Counted from the first letter of the stretch, positions 1 through 8,171 are shown. The stretch is 64,000 nt of DNA from Tectiglobus sp965224045 (GCA_965224045.1 CBDCYD010000016.1:1054001-1118000); one strand, 5' to 3'. Notes: generated by a model from the sequence alone, not told the origin. Numbers and translations are program-made.

Positions 1-631
1 GGAGCGCGTGTTCCCAGTAGGCATCGAAACGCCCGGCCGCCGTCCAGGCAAGATCGATGGCGGCGGCGCCGGTGCGGCGGATGCCGGTTGTTTCCCTGGT
101 CAGGGCGCGCATCTCGTTTTGAAAGCGCTCGTGGCCATCGCGCCCCTTGTGGGGAATGGATGTCGCCAGCATCGCGTCCGTCAGTTGGCGGCGGGCCGAG
201 ACGCGGATGCGGTGGTCGTTCATGAATGCGCCCTTGCCCCTTTCGGCAGTGTAGAGTTCGTCCAGCACTGGCAGGTAGATGATGCCGGCGACCAGCTGTC
301 CGTCACGTTCGAGGCCGATCGAAATGCAAAACAGCGGAATGCCGTGGAGGAAGTTGGTGGTGCCGTCGAGCGGGTCAACGATCCAGCGGTGGGTCTTGTC
401 GCCGCCGTCGATGGCGCCGCGCTCTTCCATGAGGAAGCCGTAGCCTGGGCGGGCACGCGAGAGTTCGGAATAGATGATGTCCTCGGCGCGATGGTCTGCC
501 GCGGAGACGAAATTCGCCGGACCTTTGACCGAAACCTGAAGGCGTTCGACCTCGCCAAAGTCACGGGCAAGGGCGCGTCCTGCTTTGCGGGCCGCGCCGG
601 TCATTACGTTCATCAGGGCTGAGGCGGGCAT
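1..631 (-). CDS. suhB: inositol-1-monophosphatase family protein (3' part cut off by window edge)
   Basis: The first 210 residues of an inositol monophosphatase, a Mg-dependent cytoplasmic sugar-phosphate phosphatase. The metal-site motifs are visible: EER around residues 69-71 supplies the acidic ligand E70, and WIVDPLDGTTNF supplies D86 and D89. An IPLFCISIGL strand follows. The frame stays open to base 1, so the C-terminal part with its last Asp ligand lies outside the window. The ATG at 631 was chosen because the family N-terminus (about 45 residues before the first metal motif) begins there. It is the outermost gene of a minus-strand run with the Sel1, ThiE-like and fba genes. In rhizobia this run normally continues into efp. 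SuhB also has RNA-related roles in E. coli, but nothing here tests that. Confidence 0.93.
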   Translation of the reverse strand, partial: MPASALMNVMTGAARKAGRALARDFGEVERLQVSVKGPANFVSAADHRAEDIIYSELSRARPGYGFLMEERGAIDGGDKTHRWIVDPLDGTTNFLHGIPLFCISIGLERDGQLVAGIIYLPVLDELYTAERGKGAFMNDHRIRVSARRQLTDAMLATSIPHKGRDGHERFQNEMRALTRETTGIRRTGAAAIDLAWTAAGRFDAYWEHAL

Positions 632-828
632 CGGGCACTCCGGGGCTCGACCGTCGCCGACCGGATCACGCCTGAGCGCGGATCCTGCCGGTTGCATGGT
701 CGCGTTTGTGTTGCGGCCCGTGGGGGCCCGGGCGTGGTGACTAGCCCTTTTATGGGCCTGGTACAACTCGGCTGGTAAACCGGCCCTGGGACTGGCGGTC
801 AATTATCGTCGTCGCGTCCCGGGCGCGA

Positions 829-1941
829 TCATCTGACGTCGAGGCCGACGAGCGAGCGCGTGCGATGCTCTTCGGCAGCGCGTAATGCCTTGCGGCGGAG
901 CTTTGCCGGCAATTTGGCGACAAGGGCATCGAGGGCCTTATCGTCGACACCGTTGGTGCGCGCGATCATGTGCCACTTGGCGGCAGCGACAGGATCGCGC
1001 CGCGTGCCTGGAATACCGATGGCGTAGACATGGGCCAAGCGGTTCTGGGCGCCACCAACGCCAGCGTTGGCCGCCGCCGTCAGGTATTCCACGATCAACG
1101 ATTTGTCGACGTTGAGGCCGCGCCCGCGCAGCAAGGCAACGGCGTATTCGAACTGGGCCGCAGGCAATCCCTTCTTGGCGGCGCGACGCAACCACAGGGC
1201 CGCCTGATAAGCGTTGGCCTTGACGCCATGGCCGTTCTGGTAGAGCGCGGCGAGGTCATACTGGGCTTCGGCTAGCCCCTTACGGGCGGCATATTCCAGG
1301 TGCTGGGCGGCGCGGAACGGGTTTTCCGGCTTGCCCTTGCCGGACAGAAACAACAGCGCGAGATTGTAGTGGGCAGCAGCGTGGCCCTTGCGCGCGGCCT
1401 GTTCGAACATGCGTGCGGCGCCGGCCTGGTCCTTTTTGATGCCGCGTCCGGCAACCAGGATGACGCCGAGCGCGAACATCGCTTCCGGGTCGCCCAGTTT
1501 GGCACCGCGGCGATACCAGTCGGCGGCTTTGGCAATGTCGCGGGGCACACCGAGGCCATCGGAATAAAGCCGGCCAAGCAGGGTATGGGCCTGCGGATCA
1601 TTCTTCTCGGCCTGCGCCGTGGCAAGCTTCAAGGCCGTCAGATACTGACCTTGTTCGAAGGCGATGTAGGCGGCGTCCTTGCCGGTCGGGTGGATGAAGG
1701 TGGAGCCCAGAGGATTGGAGGGCGTCAACGTCGAGCGCAGCGATTGGCCTGGCGCTGGCGGGGTGCGGCGGCGGCTTGCGGTGCGCCCATCGCCTTGCGG
1801 GCGGGGTTGGCGGCGCGGCTTCGTCGCCGGATTGACCCGTTTCGACCAGGAGCTGGCGCCCGTCTCGGCCCGCGCCGTCCACGGCAGGCTCGCCAAGCTC
1901 AGTGCCGCACTCATGATTGCGATCGCGATGGGCCGTTTCAT
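829..1941 (-). CDS. secreted Sel1-repeat (TPR-like) protein
   Basis: A 370-residue protein with a Sec-type signal (residues 1-25, charged start, hydrophobic core, cleavage after a TARA-like site). A basic Pro/Arg-rich linker of about 70 residues follows, then about six Sel1 repeats of roughly 36 residues (about 105-330) with the typical A-x-x-x-LG-x-x-Y-x-x-G-x-G pattern. Such repeats are alpha-alpha scaffolds for protein binding, often periplasmic. No enzyme motif is visible. The ATG at 1941 was chosen because it begins the signal peptide and overlaps the stop of the upstream ThiE-like gene by 4 bases (ATGA), which points to translational coupling. The same frame is open far upstream, but that stretch is antisense-like sequence inside the ThiE-like gene. 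Confidence 0.85.
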   Translation of the reverse strand: MKRPIAIAIMSAALSLASLPWTARAETGASSWSKRVNPATKPRRQPRPQGDGRTASRRRTPPAPGQSLRSTLTPSNPLGSTFIHPTGKDAAYIAFEQGQYLTALKLATAQAEKNDPQAHTLLGRLYSDGLGVPRDIAKAADWYRRGAKLGDPEAMFALGVILVAGRGIKKDQAGAARMFEQAARKGHAAAHYNLALLFLSGKGKPENPFRAAQHLEYAARKGLAEAQYDLAALYQNGHGVKANAYQAALWLRRAAKKGLPAAQFEYAVALLRGRGLNVDKSLIVEYLTAAANAGVGGAQNRLAHVYAIGIPGTRRDPVAAAKWHMIARTNGVDDKALDALVAKLPAKLRRKALRAAEEHRTRSLVGLDVR

Positions 1942-2594
1942 GGGACGGCCTGCGATGCTTTGCGAGAAAGGGCGGCCAGAACAGAGTCTACATGGTGGCG
2001 GGAATCGGCCGGCGAAAGGCCGTCGGCAACCGTGAGGGCGATGAAGTCGGCGCCGGCGTCGGCGAGGTCTGCAGCTTCGTCGGCCGTCGTGACGTCGAAG
2101 GCGATGCACGGAACTTCGAAGAGTTCTGCCCACCAGTTCACCATTTCCCGGCGCACCGCGCGCCCCTTGGGGCGGTCGCGCAAGGTCGCGGGGGCGCCGA
2201 AGGCGACGTAGTCGGCGCCGATTTCGCCAAGCGTCATGGCGGCGTCGCGCGATTTGCCGGCGGCCGCGCCGATGATCCGGCCGTTGCCGAGAATGTCGCG
2301 GGCTTCCTCGAAGGCGCCAACCACGTCGGGGCGTGCGGAAAGATGGCAGCCGTCCGCCTGCAACGTGCGGGCCAGGGCTGCATCGTCGATGAGGACGGCG
2401 GCCGTGTCGTTGGCCTGGACGAAGTCGAGCAGCGGCGCGGTGGTTGCAGGTTCGAGTGCACGGTCCGCTGCGGCGGCGATATAGACCGTTGCAACGGGCA
2501 GGCTCGGCAATACCGCGCGCAGTCGGTCGAGAGCCGGCGGGCCGGCCTCGACGACCAGACAAAGCGCGCACGGCTCTGCAGGTTTTGTCGTCAT
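1938..2594 (-). CDS. divergent ThiE-family (thiamine-phosphate synthase-like) TIM barrel
   Basis: A 218-residue protein with the overall (beta/alpha)8 pattern of thiamine phosphate synthase: LCLVVEAG strand 1, AVLIDD strand, GCHLSARP and GADYVAFGAPATL. True ThiE has a GxSxH motif and a GPxFxTxTK loop for pyrophosphate. Here those positions read IGAAAGKS and FGAPATLRDRPK, so key residues differ and the activity is doubtful. Rhizobial genomes commonly carry a ThiE-like gene beside class I fba, which supports the family call. It overlaps the Sel1 gene by 4 bases and lies 119 bases downstream of fba on the same strand. It is probably a paralog with a changed substrate rather than the housekeeping ThiE. 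Confidence 0.72.
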   Translation of the reverse strand: MTTKPAEPCALCLVVEAGPPALDRLRAVLPSLPVATVYIAAAADRALEPATTAPLLDFVQANDTAAVLIDDAALARTLQADGCHLSARPDVVGAFEEARDILGNGRIIGAAAGKSRDAAMTLGEIGADYVAFGAPATLRDRPKGRAVRREMVNWWAELFEVPCIAFDVTTADEAADLADAGADFIALTVADGLSPADSRHHVDSVLAALSRKASQAVP

Positions 2595-2713
2595 AGCCGG
2601 ACCCTATTGTGGCCGAATACGGCGAAATACAGGCGGCCCGGCGACCGTGCACGGCCACCCGGGCCGGCGCAGCCCAGTTCCGGGTCTGCGACGGGGCGGC
2701 GTGCGCCTTTGCC

Positions 2714-3742
2714 TCAGGCTGCTTCTTCCAACGTGCGCTGCCACTGGCCGAGGGCGGCGAGGCCGTTCATCTTGGCGCGGTGGGTGAATGCGCGCTGGGC
2801 AGCGGCTACATTTTCGGCCTTGCCCGCCCACGCCTTCAGGGCCGCGGCCTGCAGCGCGCGACCGTACGAGAACGTCAGCTGCCACGGCAGGTTGCCCATG
2901 GCGTTCATCAGCGAGAGGTTTTCGGTGGCCTGTTCATCGCTCTGGCCACCGGACAGGAAGGCGATGCCGGGCACGGCCGACGGCACGGTCGCCTTGAGGC
3001 AGCGCACGGTTTTTTCGGCGACCTCTTCGGCGCTTGCCTGGTTTGCACACTTCTGGCCGGCGATCACCATATTGGGCTTGAGCACCATGCCCTCGAGCTT
3101 CACGCCGGCATCCGCCAACTGCGAGAAGGTCACACGCAGGGTCTCGGCGGTGACATCGTAGCAGCGATCGATGTCGTGGGTGGAGTGGTCGCCGTCCATC
3201 AGCACTTCGGGCTCGACGATCGGGACGATCCGTGCTTCCTGGCACAGCGCGGCATAGCGGGCGAGACCATGGGCGTTGGCCTGGATGCAGTTCCAGGAGG
3301 GGCAACCGTTGGCAATCGTGATCACCGAACGCCACTTCGCGAAGCGGGCGCCAAGTTCATGGTACTCGGCGAGGCGGTCCCTGAGGCCGTCGAGGCCTTC
3401 CGTGACTTTCTCGATGCCCGACCCGGCAAGTTGCTGGGCACCTTTGTCGACCTTGATGCCGGGGACCGCGTCCGCGGCCTTGATCAGGTCGACGAGCGGT
3501 GTACCGTCCGCCGCCTTCTGGCGCAGCGTCTCGTCAAACAGGATGACGCCGGAGACGTGCTTCTTCATGGCGTCGGTGGCGCGGAAGAGCATTTCACGAT
3601 AGTCGCGGCGATTTTCCTCGGTCGATTCGACGTTGATGCTGTCGAACCGTTTCTGGATCGTGCCGGTGCTTTCATCAGCCGCCAGGATGCCCTGGCCGGG
3701 GCTGACCATCTTGCGGGCGATATCCTCGAGTTTTTCCGACAT
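2714..3742 (-). CDS. fba: fructose-bisphosphate aldolase, class I
   Basis: A 342-residue class I (Schiff-base) aldolase that splits fructose-1,6-bisphosphate to DHAP and glyceraldehyde-3-phosphate. The N-terminal GILAADESTGT phosphate-site motif is at residues 18-28. The Schiff-base lysine is K222 in the LKPNMV motif, and the IVEPEVLMDGDH strand is present. The ATG at 3742 has a strong ribosome site (GGGGAGGAGCC) just upstream and gives the normal family length. An upstream in-frame extension of 59 residues is not like the family. It is transcribed toward the ThiE-like and Sel1 genes and is probably the head of that operon. In rhizobia pgk normally lies between gap and fba, but it is absent here. 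Confidence 0.95.
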   Translation of the reverse strand: MSEKLEDIARKMVSPGQGILAADESTGTIQKRFDSINVESTEENRRDYREMLFRATDAMKKHVSGVILFDETLRQKAADGTPLVDLIKAADAVPGIKVDKGAQQLAGSGIEKVTEGLDGLRDRLAEYHELGARFAKWRSVITIANGCPSWNCIQANAHGLARYAALCQEARIVPIVEPEVLMDGDHSTHDIDRCYDVTAETLRVTFSQLADAGVKLEGMVLKPNMVIAGQKCANQASAEEVAEKTVRCLKATVPSAVPGIAFLSGGQSDEQATENLSLMNAMGNLPWQLTFSYGRALQAAALKAWAGKAENVAAAQRAFTHRAKMNGLAALGQWQRTLEEAA

Positions 3743-3921
3743 CCTGGCTCCTCCCCGATTGTTGGCGCGTTGCGGACCGATTTTCGCATTGTCCATAGCG
3801 CGGTTGCGCTCGACTCGGAAGAGGGTTGCGGCATACATGAGTGGCGCAAATCGCCGTTCTGATGGGTCTTTGCGGCGCAACCGAGCCGACAGGACGGCTC
3901 TTGGCAAGGTGGGAGGCAAAG

Positions 3922-5088
3922 GTGGGGCGTGAGGTCAATATTGCGGATCTGCGTGCCAAGGCGCGCCGGCGACTGCCCAAAGTCGTGTTCGATTTCGTCG
4001 ACGGCGGTGCGCAGGACGAGCGCACGCTCAACGCCAATTGCCGTGATCTCGAACGGATGGTGCTGAGCCCGCGGGTGCTGGTCGACGTCGCCTCGCGTGA
4101 TCTCAGTGTCGAGGTGTTCGGCCAGACGTTCGCATGTCCGATGATCCTGTCGCCGATCGGATTGACCGGCCTGGTGTCACCGAAAGGCGAAATCGATGCA
4201 GCCAGGGCCGCGGAAGCGGCCGGGGTCGGGTATTGCCTGAGCACCAATGCCTCGAGTTCGATCGAGGAAGTCGCCGGGGCAACGTCGCGCCCATTCTGGT
4301 TTCAGCTCTACGTGATGAAGGATCGCGGGCTGACCCAGTCGCTGATGGAACGGGCGAGGGATGCCGGTTGTTCGGCGCTGGTCATGACGGTCGATCTGGC
4401 TGCCCACGGCAAACGGGAACGCGATGCACGAAACGGGTTTTCGGTGCCGCCGCGGATCAGTCCGCTCGATGCGCTCAACGCACTGCTCCATCCAGGCTGG
4501 ATCTACCGCACCTTCACGGGACCGCGACTGACGTTCGCCAACTACAAGACCGCTGCCGATGAAGGCTTCCTACAGCTTTCCCAGCACATCACCAACCAGT
4601 TCGACCCTTCGGTCACGTGGGCCGATATCGCGTGGGCGAAGGAGATCTGGGGCGGTCCACTCGTGATCAAGGGCATCCTGCGGGCAGACGATGCCCGCCG
4701 CGCAATCGAAAACGGCGCCGACGGTATCAGCGTGTCGAACCACGGCGGGCGCCAGCTTGACGGTGTCGCCTCGGCGATCGCTGCGCTGCCGCGCATCGTC
4801 GAGGCAATCGATGGACGCATCCCGGTGTTCATGGATGGTGGCATCCGGCGCGGCAGCGATATCGTGCGTGCCAGGGCGTTGGGTGCGACGGCCTGTCTGG
4901 TCGGCCGCGCCTTCGTTTACGCAATGGCAGCGCTCGGGCCGTCAGGGGCGGCACGGGCCATCGAAATCCTGCACGGCGAGCTCGACAACACGATGGCCCT
5001 TATGGGGCTGACATCTATCGACCAGATCGACAGGTCCGTGCTTGACGATACCAAGGCGTGGCCATCGAACGAGCCGGGGCTCAAATGA
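3922..5088 (+). CDS. FMN-dependent alpha-hydroxy-acid oxidase/dehydrogenase (LldD family)
   Basis: A 388-residue flavoprotein of the L-lactate dehydrogenase / glycolate oxidase / mandelate dehydrogenase family, oxidising an L-2-hydroxyacid to the 2-oxoacid. Visible family signatures are VVFDFVDGGAQDERT near the N-terminus, FWFQLYVMKDRG, MTVDLAAHGKRERD, the FMN-contact lysine in GPLVIKGIL, the catalytic SNHGGRQLD loop (about residue 275), and the FMN phosphate site FMDGGIRRGSDI. The GTG at 3922 was chosen because GGGAGG lies 5-6 bases before it and the family N-terminus begins there. Upstream in-frame ATGs at 3841 and 3862 would add unrelated residues. The substrate cannot be told from motifs. 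It is divergent from fba and sits where pgk would be expected. Confidence 0.9.
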   Translation: MGREVNIADLRAKARRRLPKVVFDFVDGGAQDERTLNANCRDLERMVLSPRVLVDVASRDLSVEVFGQTFACPMILSPIGLTGLVSPKGEIDAARAAEAAGVGYCLSTNASSSIEEVAGATSRPFWFQLYVMKDRGLTQSLMERARDAGCSALVMTVDLAAHGKRERDARNGFSVPPRISPLDALNALLHPGWIYRTFTGPRLTFANYKTAADEGFLQLSQHITNQFDPSVTWADIAWAKEIWGGPLVIKGILRADDARRAIENGADGISVSNHGGRQLDGVASAIAALPRIVEAIDGRIPVFMDGGIRRGSDIVRARALGATACLVGRAFVYAMAALGPSGAARAIEILHGELDNTMALMGLTSIDQIDRSVLDDTKAWPSNEPGLK

Positions 5089-5214
5089 CGGTCGTGTGCG
5101 CCAGCAACCAGACCGGCCCGGCGCCAAGCATTCACGGGCGTTAAGCTGAAAATTGAATTTTTTTCGCCCGGCGGCGGTCAAATCGCGCTGCCGGCGTCGC
5201 CATGTTTAGGAGTT

Positions 5215-5347
5215 CTAGATCGTTTCAGGTTTAGCTGAAACCGTCCCGCTCCCCCGCCTGGCCGCCCATGCAATCGTGGTTTTGGGCGGCCGGGCGGGGG
5301 AGTGGGCAGGCGGTGTGATTCCGCCTAAGGCGCGGAAATGACCTAGG
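5215..5347. repeat. palindromic intergenic repeat R1, copy A
   Basis: A 133-bp element between the hydroxyacid oxidase and the small protein. It opens with CTAGATCG, carries a small hairpin (TTTCAG-GTTTAG-CTGAAA), then a long GC-rich stem: CCCGCTCCCCCGCC / GGGCGGGGGAGTGGG flanking GCCGCCCA / TGGGCGGC. It ends with GGCGGTGTGATTCCGCC followed by a GACCTAGG end. Three further copies lie at 25652, 33750 and 41428. It fills the middle of the 428-bp gap 5089-5516. The rest of that gap holds an A/T-rich stretch before the next gene and nothing else I can name. Confidence 0.9.
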
Positions 5348-5516
5348 CTGCAACCAAATTTGCAGGGAGGTGTTACATCGGTAACTGCAACTCGTGGCCG
5401 AAATGACTATTGCAAAAATGACACGTTCATCATGAGTTCAAATGACGTGCGATAGAGTGAGCATTGAAGACTGAAAATTAACGCGAATTGAGTTAAGATC
5501 AGTCAAGGAGCGAATC

Positions 5517-5726
5517 ATGAGCGATGCGACACGGAAACACTCTGAGTCCACTGACTTCTGGTCGATGTCCTATCGTGGCCAGGAGATCGCGGCTCAACGC
5601 CATTACAGCGGCTGGCTGGTTTATCTCGACAGGGTGATGCTGCAAGGCGTGCTCTTCGAGGATGTGCGCGAGGCGGCCACATGGCTGCGCCGCAAGGTCG
5701 ACGAACAGCGCGCCGCGGCCAACTAA
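5517..5726 (+). CDS. small protein of unknown function (69 aa)
   Basis: A 69-residue protein that I do not recognise. It has a clear ribosome site (AAGGAG, 8 bases before the ATG). The middle reads like a small beta-sheet domain with aromatic residues (SMSYRGQEIAAQRHYSGW, then LVYLDRVMLQG), and the C-terminus is a helix (DVREAATWLRRKVDEQRAAA). There is no signal peptide and no membrane segment. A rho-independent terminator follows at 5790, so it is probably a single-gene transcript. The upstream 100 bases are unusually A/T-rich for this genome and may hold its promoter. Confidence 0.7.
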   Translation: MSDATRKHSESTDFWSMSYRGQEIAAQRHYSGWLVYLDRVMLQGVLFEDVREAATWLRRKVDEQRAAAN

Positions 5727-5789
5727 GCGCGAAAAATTCATTCTAGCCGGCGCGCGTAATCGGCCTTGCTGACGTGCCCGAAATTCAAT

Positions 5790-5816
5790 CGGCCCACCCG
5801 CGCGGTGGGCCGTTTT
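5790..5816. terminator. rho-independent terminator between small protein and gap
   Basis: A 9-bp GC-rich stem (CGGCCCACC / GGTGGGCCG) with a 5-base loop, followed by TTTTCGTT on the plus strand. It ends the small-protein transcript. The reverse strand has only a weak A/T tail, but the hairpin could also serve gap, which converges on it. Confidence 0.8.
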
Positions 5817-5885
5817 CGTTCTGAGCGCTGCCTGCCGCGCTGCCAGCGTCGGCACCGCGGGCGGCGTTCGGGACGAGGCGCGGTG

Positions 5886-6896
5886 CTACAGTAGCTTCGC
5901 CATCGCAACGGCGGTATCGCCCATGCGGTTCGAAAAGCCCCACTCGTTGTCGTACCAGGAGAGCACGCGAACGAGTTTGCCGTCGACGATCTGGGTCTGG
6001 GTCAAATCGAAATTCGAGGAATAGGGCGAGTGGTTGAAGTCGATCGAGACGAGGTCTTCGGCGACCGTGCTGAGTATGCCTTTGAGTTCCTGTGCGGCGG
6101 CCTTTTCGACGGCCTCGTTGATTTCGTCGACCGAGGTTTCGCGCTCCGGCAGGATCTTGAGGTCGACCACGGACACGTTGGGGGTGGGGACGCGAATCGC
6201 GGTGCCGTCGAGTTTGCCGTTCAGTTCCGGCAGAACGAGACCAACGGCCTTGGCAGCGCCTGTCGACGTCGGGATCATGCTCATGCCGGCGGCGCGGGCG
6301 CGGCGCATGTCGCCGTGAGCCTGATCGAGAATGCGCTGGTCGCTGGTGTAGGCGTGGATGGTGGTCATGAAACCGGATCGGATTCCGCACAGGTCGTGCA
6401 GCACCTTGGCGACGGGGGCGAGGCAGTTGGTCGTGCACGATGCGTTAGAGACGATCTTATGGTCGCTCGTGAGTTTGTCGTGGTTGACGCCGTAGACGAC
6501 CGTCAGGTCGGCACCGCTGGCCGGGGCCGAGACCAGAACGCGCTTGGCACCGGCCTCGAGATGCATGGCGGCCTTGTCTTTGCTGGTGAAGATCCCGGTG
6601 CATTCCATGACGATATCGATGCCGAGGTCTTGCCACGGCAGCTTGGCCGGATCGCGTTCGGACAGCACCTTGATCGGGCTTGCAAGGCCAATATCGATCG
6701 TGTCGCCCTCGACTTTGATCGGCCCGTCGTAGCGCCCGTGAACCGAATCGTACTTGAAGAGATGCGCGTTGTCGTCGGGCGAGGCCAGATCGTTGATGGC
6801 AACGACTTGGAGATCGGTGCGTTTCGATTCTGCAATCGCCCGCAAGATGTTGCGACCAATGCGCCCGAAACCTGAGATCGCGACTTTCACCGCCAT
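5886..6896 (-). CDS. gap: glyceraldehyde-3-phosphate dehydrogenase, type I
   Basis: A 336-residue type I GAPDH, catalysing the phosphorylating oxidation of glyceraldehyde-3-phosphate with NAD(P). The Rossmann motif GFGRIGRNILR is at residues 9-19, and ND at 35-36 fits NAD preference. The catalytic cysteine is C154 in SNASCTTNCLAP, the catalytic histidine is H181, and the C-terminal SWYDNEWGFSNRM motif is intact. The length is normal and the start ATG at 6896 has an AGGAG-type site upstream. It is divergent from the coiled-coil/zapA group. The usual alphaproteobacterial neighbours tkt and pgk are not adjacent: upstream is a non-coding gap, and downstream is a small unknown gene and the hydroxyacid oxidase. 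Confidence 0.97.
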   Translation of the reverse strand: MAVKVAISGFGRIGRNILRAIAESKRTDLQVVAINDLASPDDNAHLFKYDSVHGRYDGPIKVEGDTIDIGLASPIKVLSERDPAKLPWQDLGIDIVMECTGIFTSKDKAAMHLEAGAKRVLVSAPASGADLTVVYGVNHDKLTSDHKIVSNASCTTNCLAPVAKVLHDLCGIRSGFMTTIHAYTSDQRILDQAHGDMRRARAAGMSMIPTSTGAAKAVGLVLPELNGKLDGTAIRVPTPNVSVVDLKILPERETSVDEINEAVEKAAAQELKGILSTVAEDLVSIDFNHSPYSSNFDLTQTQIVDGKLVRVLSWYDNEWGFSNRMGDTAVAMAKLL

Positions 6897-7215
6897 GGCC
6901 TGTTCTCCTCAACCGTCGAGATGATTCGTTTCGGCTACACCGGGCGGAATTGCGCGCTATCCCCGATGTCGCCGTCGCTGCCATAGATGTTCGCGAGCCA
7001 CATTCCTGTCAATGCGGTACGCCATCCATTCAACGTCGCAAGACCCGGCCAAAAGTGGAAAATTGTCGGTCGCCGGCAGGACTTTTGCACCGGCAAATCA
7101 GCCAGGACGAGCTTGTTTCTTGACCGGCGAGTGACGGACATTCATATGGTTAACGAGGCTTTGCTCGGATATCGGTAGCGGTCTCATCGCTAAGCTGTGA
7201 GGGAAATTGGTCTCA
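6897..7215. other. divergent intergenic region gap / coiled-coil gene
   Basis: 319 bases without a gene. It must hold promoters for gap (minus) and the coiled-coil/zapA group (plus). The only motif I can point to is ATGGTTAA at 7146-7153, the reverse complement of the CtrA half-site TTAACCAT. A second half-site at the correct distance is not present, so this is weak. Confidence 0.4.
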
Positions 7216-7479
7216 ATGGCGGCTCGCGCGAAGACAGTTGGAGCCAAGGCGACAGCCCGGCGCTCCACGCGAAAGGCCGCCACAGTTGCGCCGAAAAAGA
7301 CGGTGGCGGCGAAAAAGCCGACGCTCGCCCAGGTCAAGAAAGAGCGTGATCAATTAAGTGCCAAACTCAAGCAGTCCGAGGCGCGGGTGGCCGAACTCGA
7401 AGCCATTCTCGAACAGACGCTCAATCGGATTGATTGGGCTATCGATTCTCTCCAGAATGCCGCTTCGGGTGAACGCTGA
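7216..7479 (+). CDS. small Lys/Ala-rich coiled-coil protein upstream of zapA
   Basis: An 87-residue protein with a basic, Ala/Lys/Thr-rich N-terminus (about 1-38, resembling histone H1-like tails). A leucine-heptad coiled coil follows (about 39-75: ERDQLSAKLKQSEARVAELE, then an AILEQTLNRIDWAIDSLQ helix). Alphaproteobacteria often encode a short coiled-coil protein of the DUF4164 type just before zapA, and this fits that slot, though I could not verify family membership. The ATG at 7216 is preferred. A TTG three codons earlier is possible. It probably shares a transcript with zapA, 129 bases downstream. Confidence 0.75.
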   Translation: MAARAKTVGAKATARRSTRKAATVAPKKTVAAKKPTLAQVKKERDQLSAKLKQSEARVAELEAILEQTLNRIDWAIDSLQNAASGER

Positions 7480-7522
7480 CGACAATCATGACACGAACGC
7501 AGTGACCGGGCAGTGATATTCC

Positions 7523-7550
7523 GTGGATTAGGGCCAGTGGATTAAGGCCA
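7523..7550 (+). repeat. 14-bp tandem duplication before zapA
   Basis: Two near-identical 14-mers, GTGGATTAGGGCCA and GTGGATTAAGGCCA, lie head to tail and are followed by a partial third (GTGGAG). It lies in the 129-bp gap before zapA. No function is evident. Confidence 0.75.
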
Positions 7551-7608
7551 GTGGAGCGGCACCGGTCGCTTGACCGCGGCGGATCGGGGCTAAGGATCAG
7601 GGGCGTAC

Positions 7609-7845
7609 ATGGCGCAGGTGACCGTGACACTGAACGGGCGGACGTACCGGCTCAAATGTGCCGATGGCGAGGAAGAGCGCCTGCACGACCTGGTCGACCA
7701 CATCAGGTCCAAGGTCGACGACCTGTCCGACAAATTCGGGCAGATCGGCAATGAACGTCTGCTGTTGATGGCGGCGATCCTGATTTGCGATGAGTTGTTC
7801 GATGCGCGCGAGCGCGGCGGGGATGTCGCGGGCGAGGCTGCGTGA
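7609..7845 (+). CDS. zapA: cell division protein ZapA
   Basis: A 78-residue ZapA, which stabilises FtsZ protofilaments at the Z-ring. It shows the family pattern: an N-terminal beta-hairpin (QVTVTLNGRTYRLKCADGEE), then H-DLVDHIRSKVDDL and the start of the long helix (IGNERLLLMAAILICDELFD). It is shorter than the E. coli protein (109 aa), having lost most of the C-terminal coiled coil. The position before 6S RNA and fau is the conserved bacterial arrangement and supports the call. Confidence 0.92.
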   Translation: MAQVTVTLNGRTYRLKCADGEEERLHDLVDHIRSKVDDLSDKFGQIGNERLLLMAAILICDELFDARERGGDVAGEAA

Positions 7846-7947
7846 CGGCGGTTGATGCGCTGCCGGGTCAAGTTGGCCCTGCCGCCCGGTGGAGGCCCGA
7901 TCCGGTGAAGGGTCGCGCCGGCCGGCACGGCGCCTTCATTGTGTTTT

Positions 7948-8106
7948 CACGCGTGTTGCCTATCTTGGTCATAAGCTGCGGGGCAGGTTAGGAGCCTCTT
8001 TCCCCTGGGCCGATACCAACCGCTTGGGAGCTGTCCCTGGCCGGGGTCGTGGCCTCGGTCATACGGCGCCCACCTACTTGTGTAGGGACCTGGCGGGATG
8101 TTCGTG
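7948..8106 (+). ncRNA. ssrS: 6S RNA
   Basis: It lies between zapA and fau, the conserved ssrS locus. The sequence contains TCCCCTGGGCCGATA at 8000-8014, nearly identical to the CCCCUGAGCCGAUA block of E. coli 6S RNA. The closing stem can be drawn from CACG...GTTGCC (about 7948) to GGCGGGATGTTCGTG (about 8092-8106), with GCAGGT/ACCTGGC pairing further in, around a large internal bubble. 6S RNA mimics an open promoter and binds sigma-70 RNA polymerase in stationary phase. The ends are estimated from pairing and could shift by 10-20 bases. Confidence 0.8.
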
Positions 8107-8171
8107 CTCCGACGGTCACCGCGGCTTTCTTTGCTTTCCGGCGTGGGTCCGGGCAGATTTGAAAGGCGTTC

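Noticed and set aside
8..622. 204-residue plus-strand open frame at the left edge
   Set aside because: It is antisense to suhB, whose minus-strand frame has clear inositol monophosphatase motifs. The minus frame was missed only because it runs off the window.
1942..2658. Long N-terminal extension of the Sel1 protein
   Set aside because: The in-frame extension lies over the ThiE-like gene in another frame and has an Arg-rich shadow composition. The signal peptide and ATGA overlap fix the start at 1941.
5136..5172. CGGGCG...CGCCCG inverted repeat after the hydroxyacid oxidase
   Set aside because: The arms are only 6 bp with a long A/T loop. The T run is in the loop, not after the stem, so it is not a normal terminator.
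7146..7153. CtrA half-site between gap and the coiled-coil gene
   Set aside because: It is a single 8-mer without a second half-site at the right distance. It was not counted as a regulatory site.
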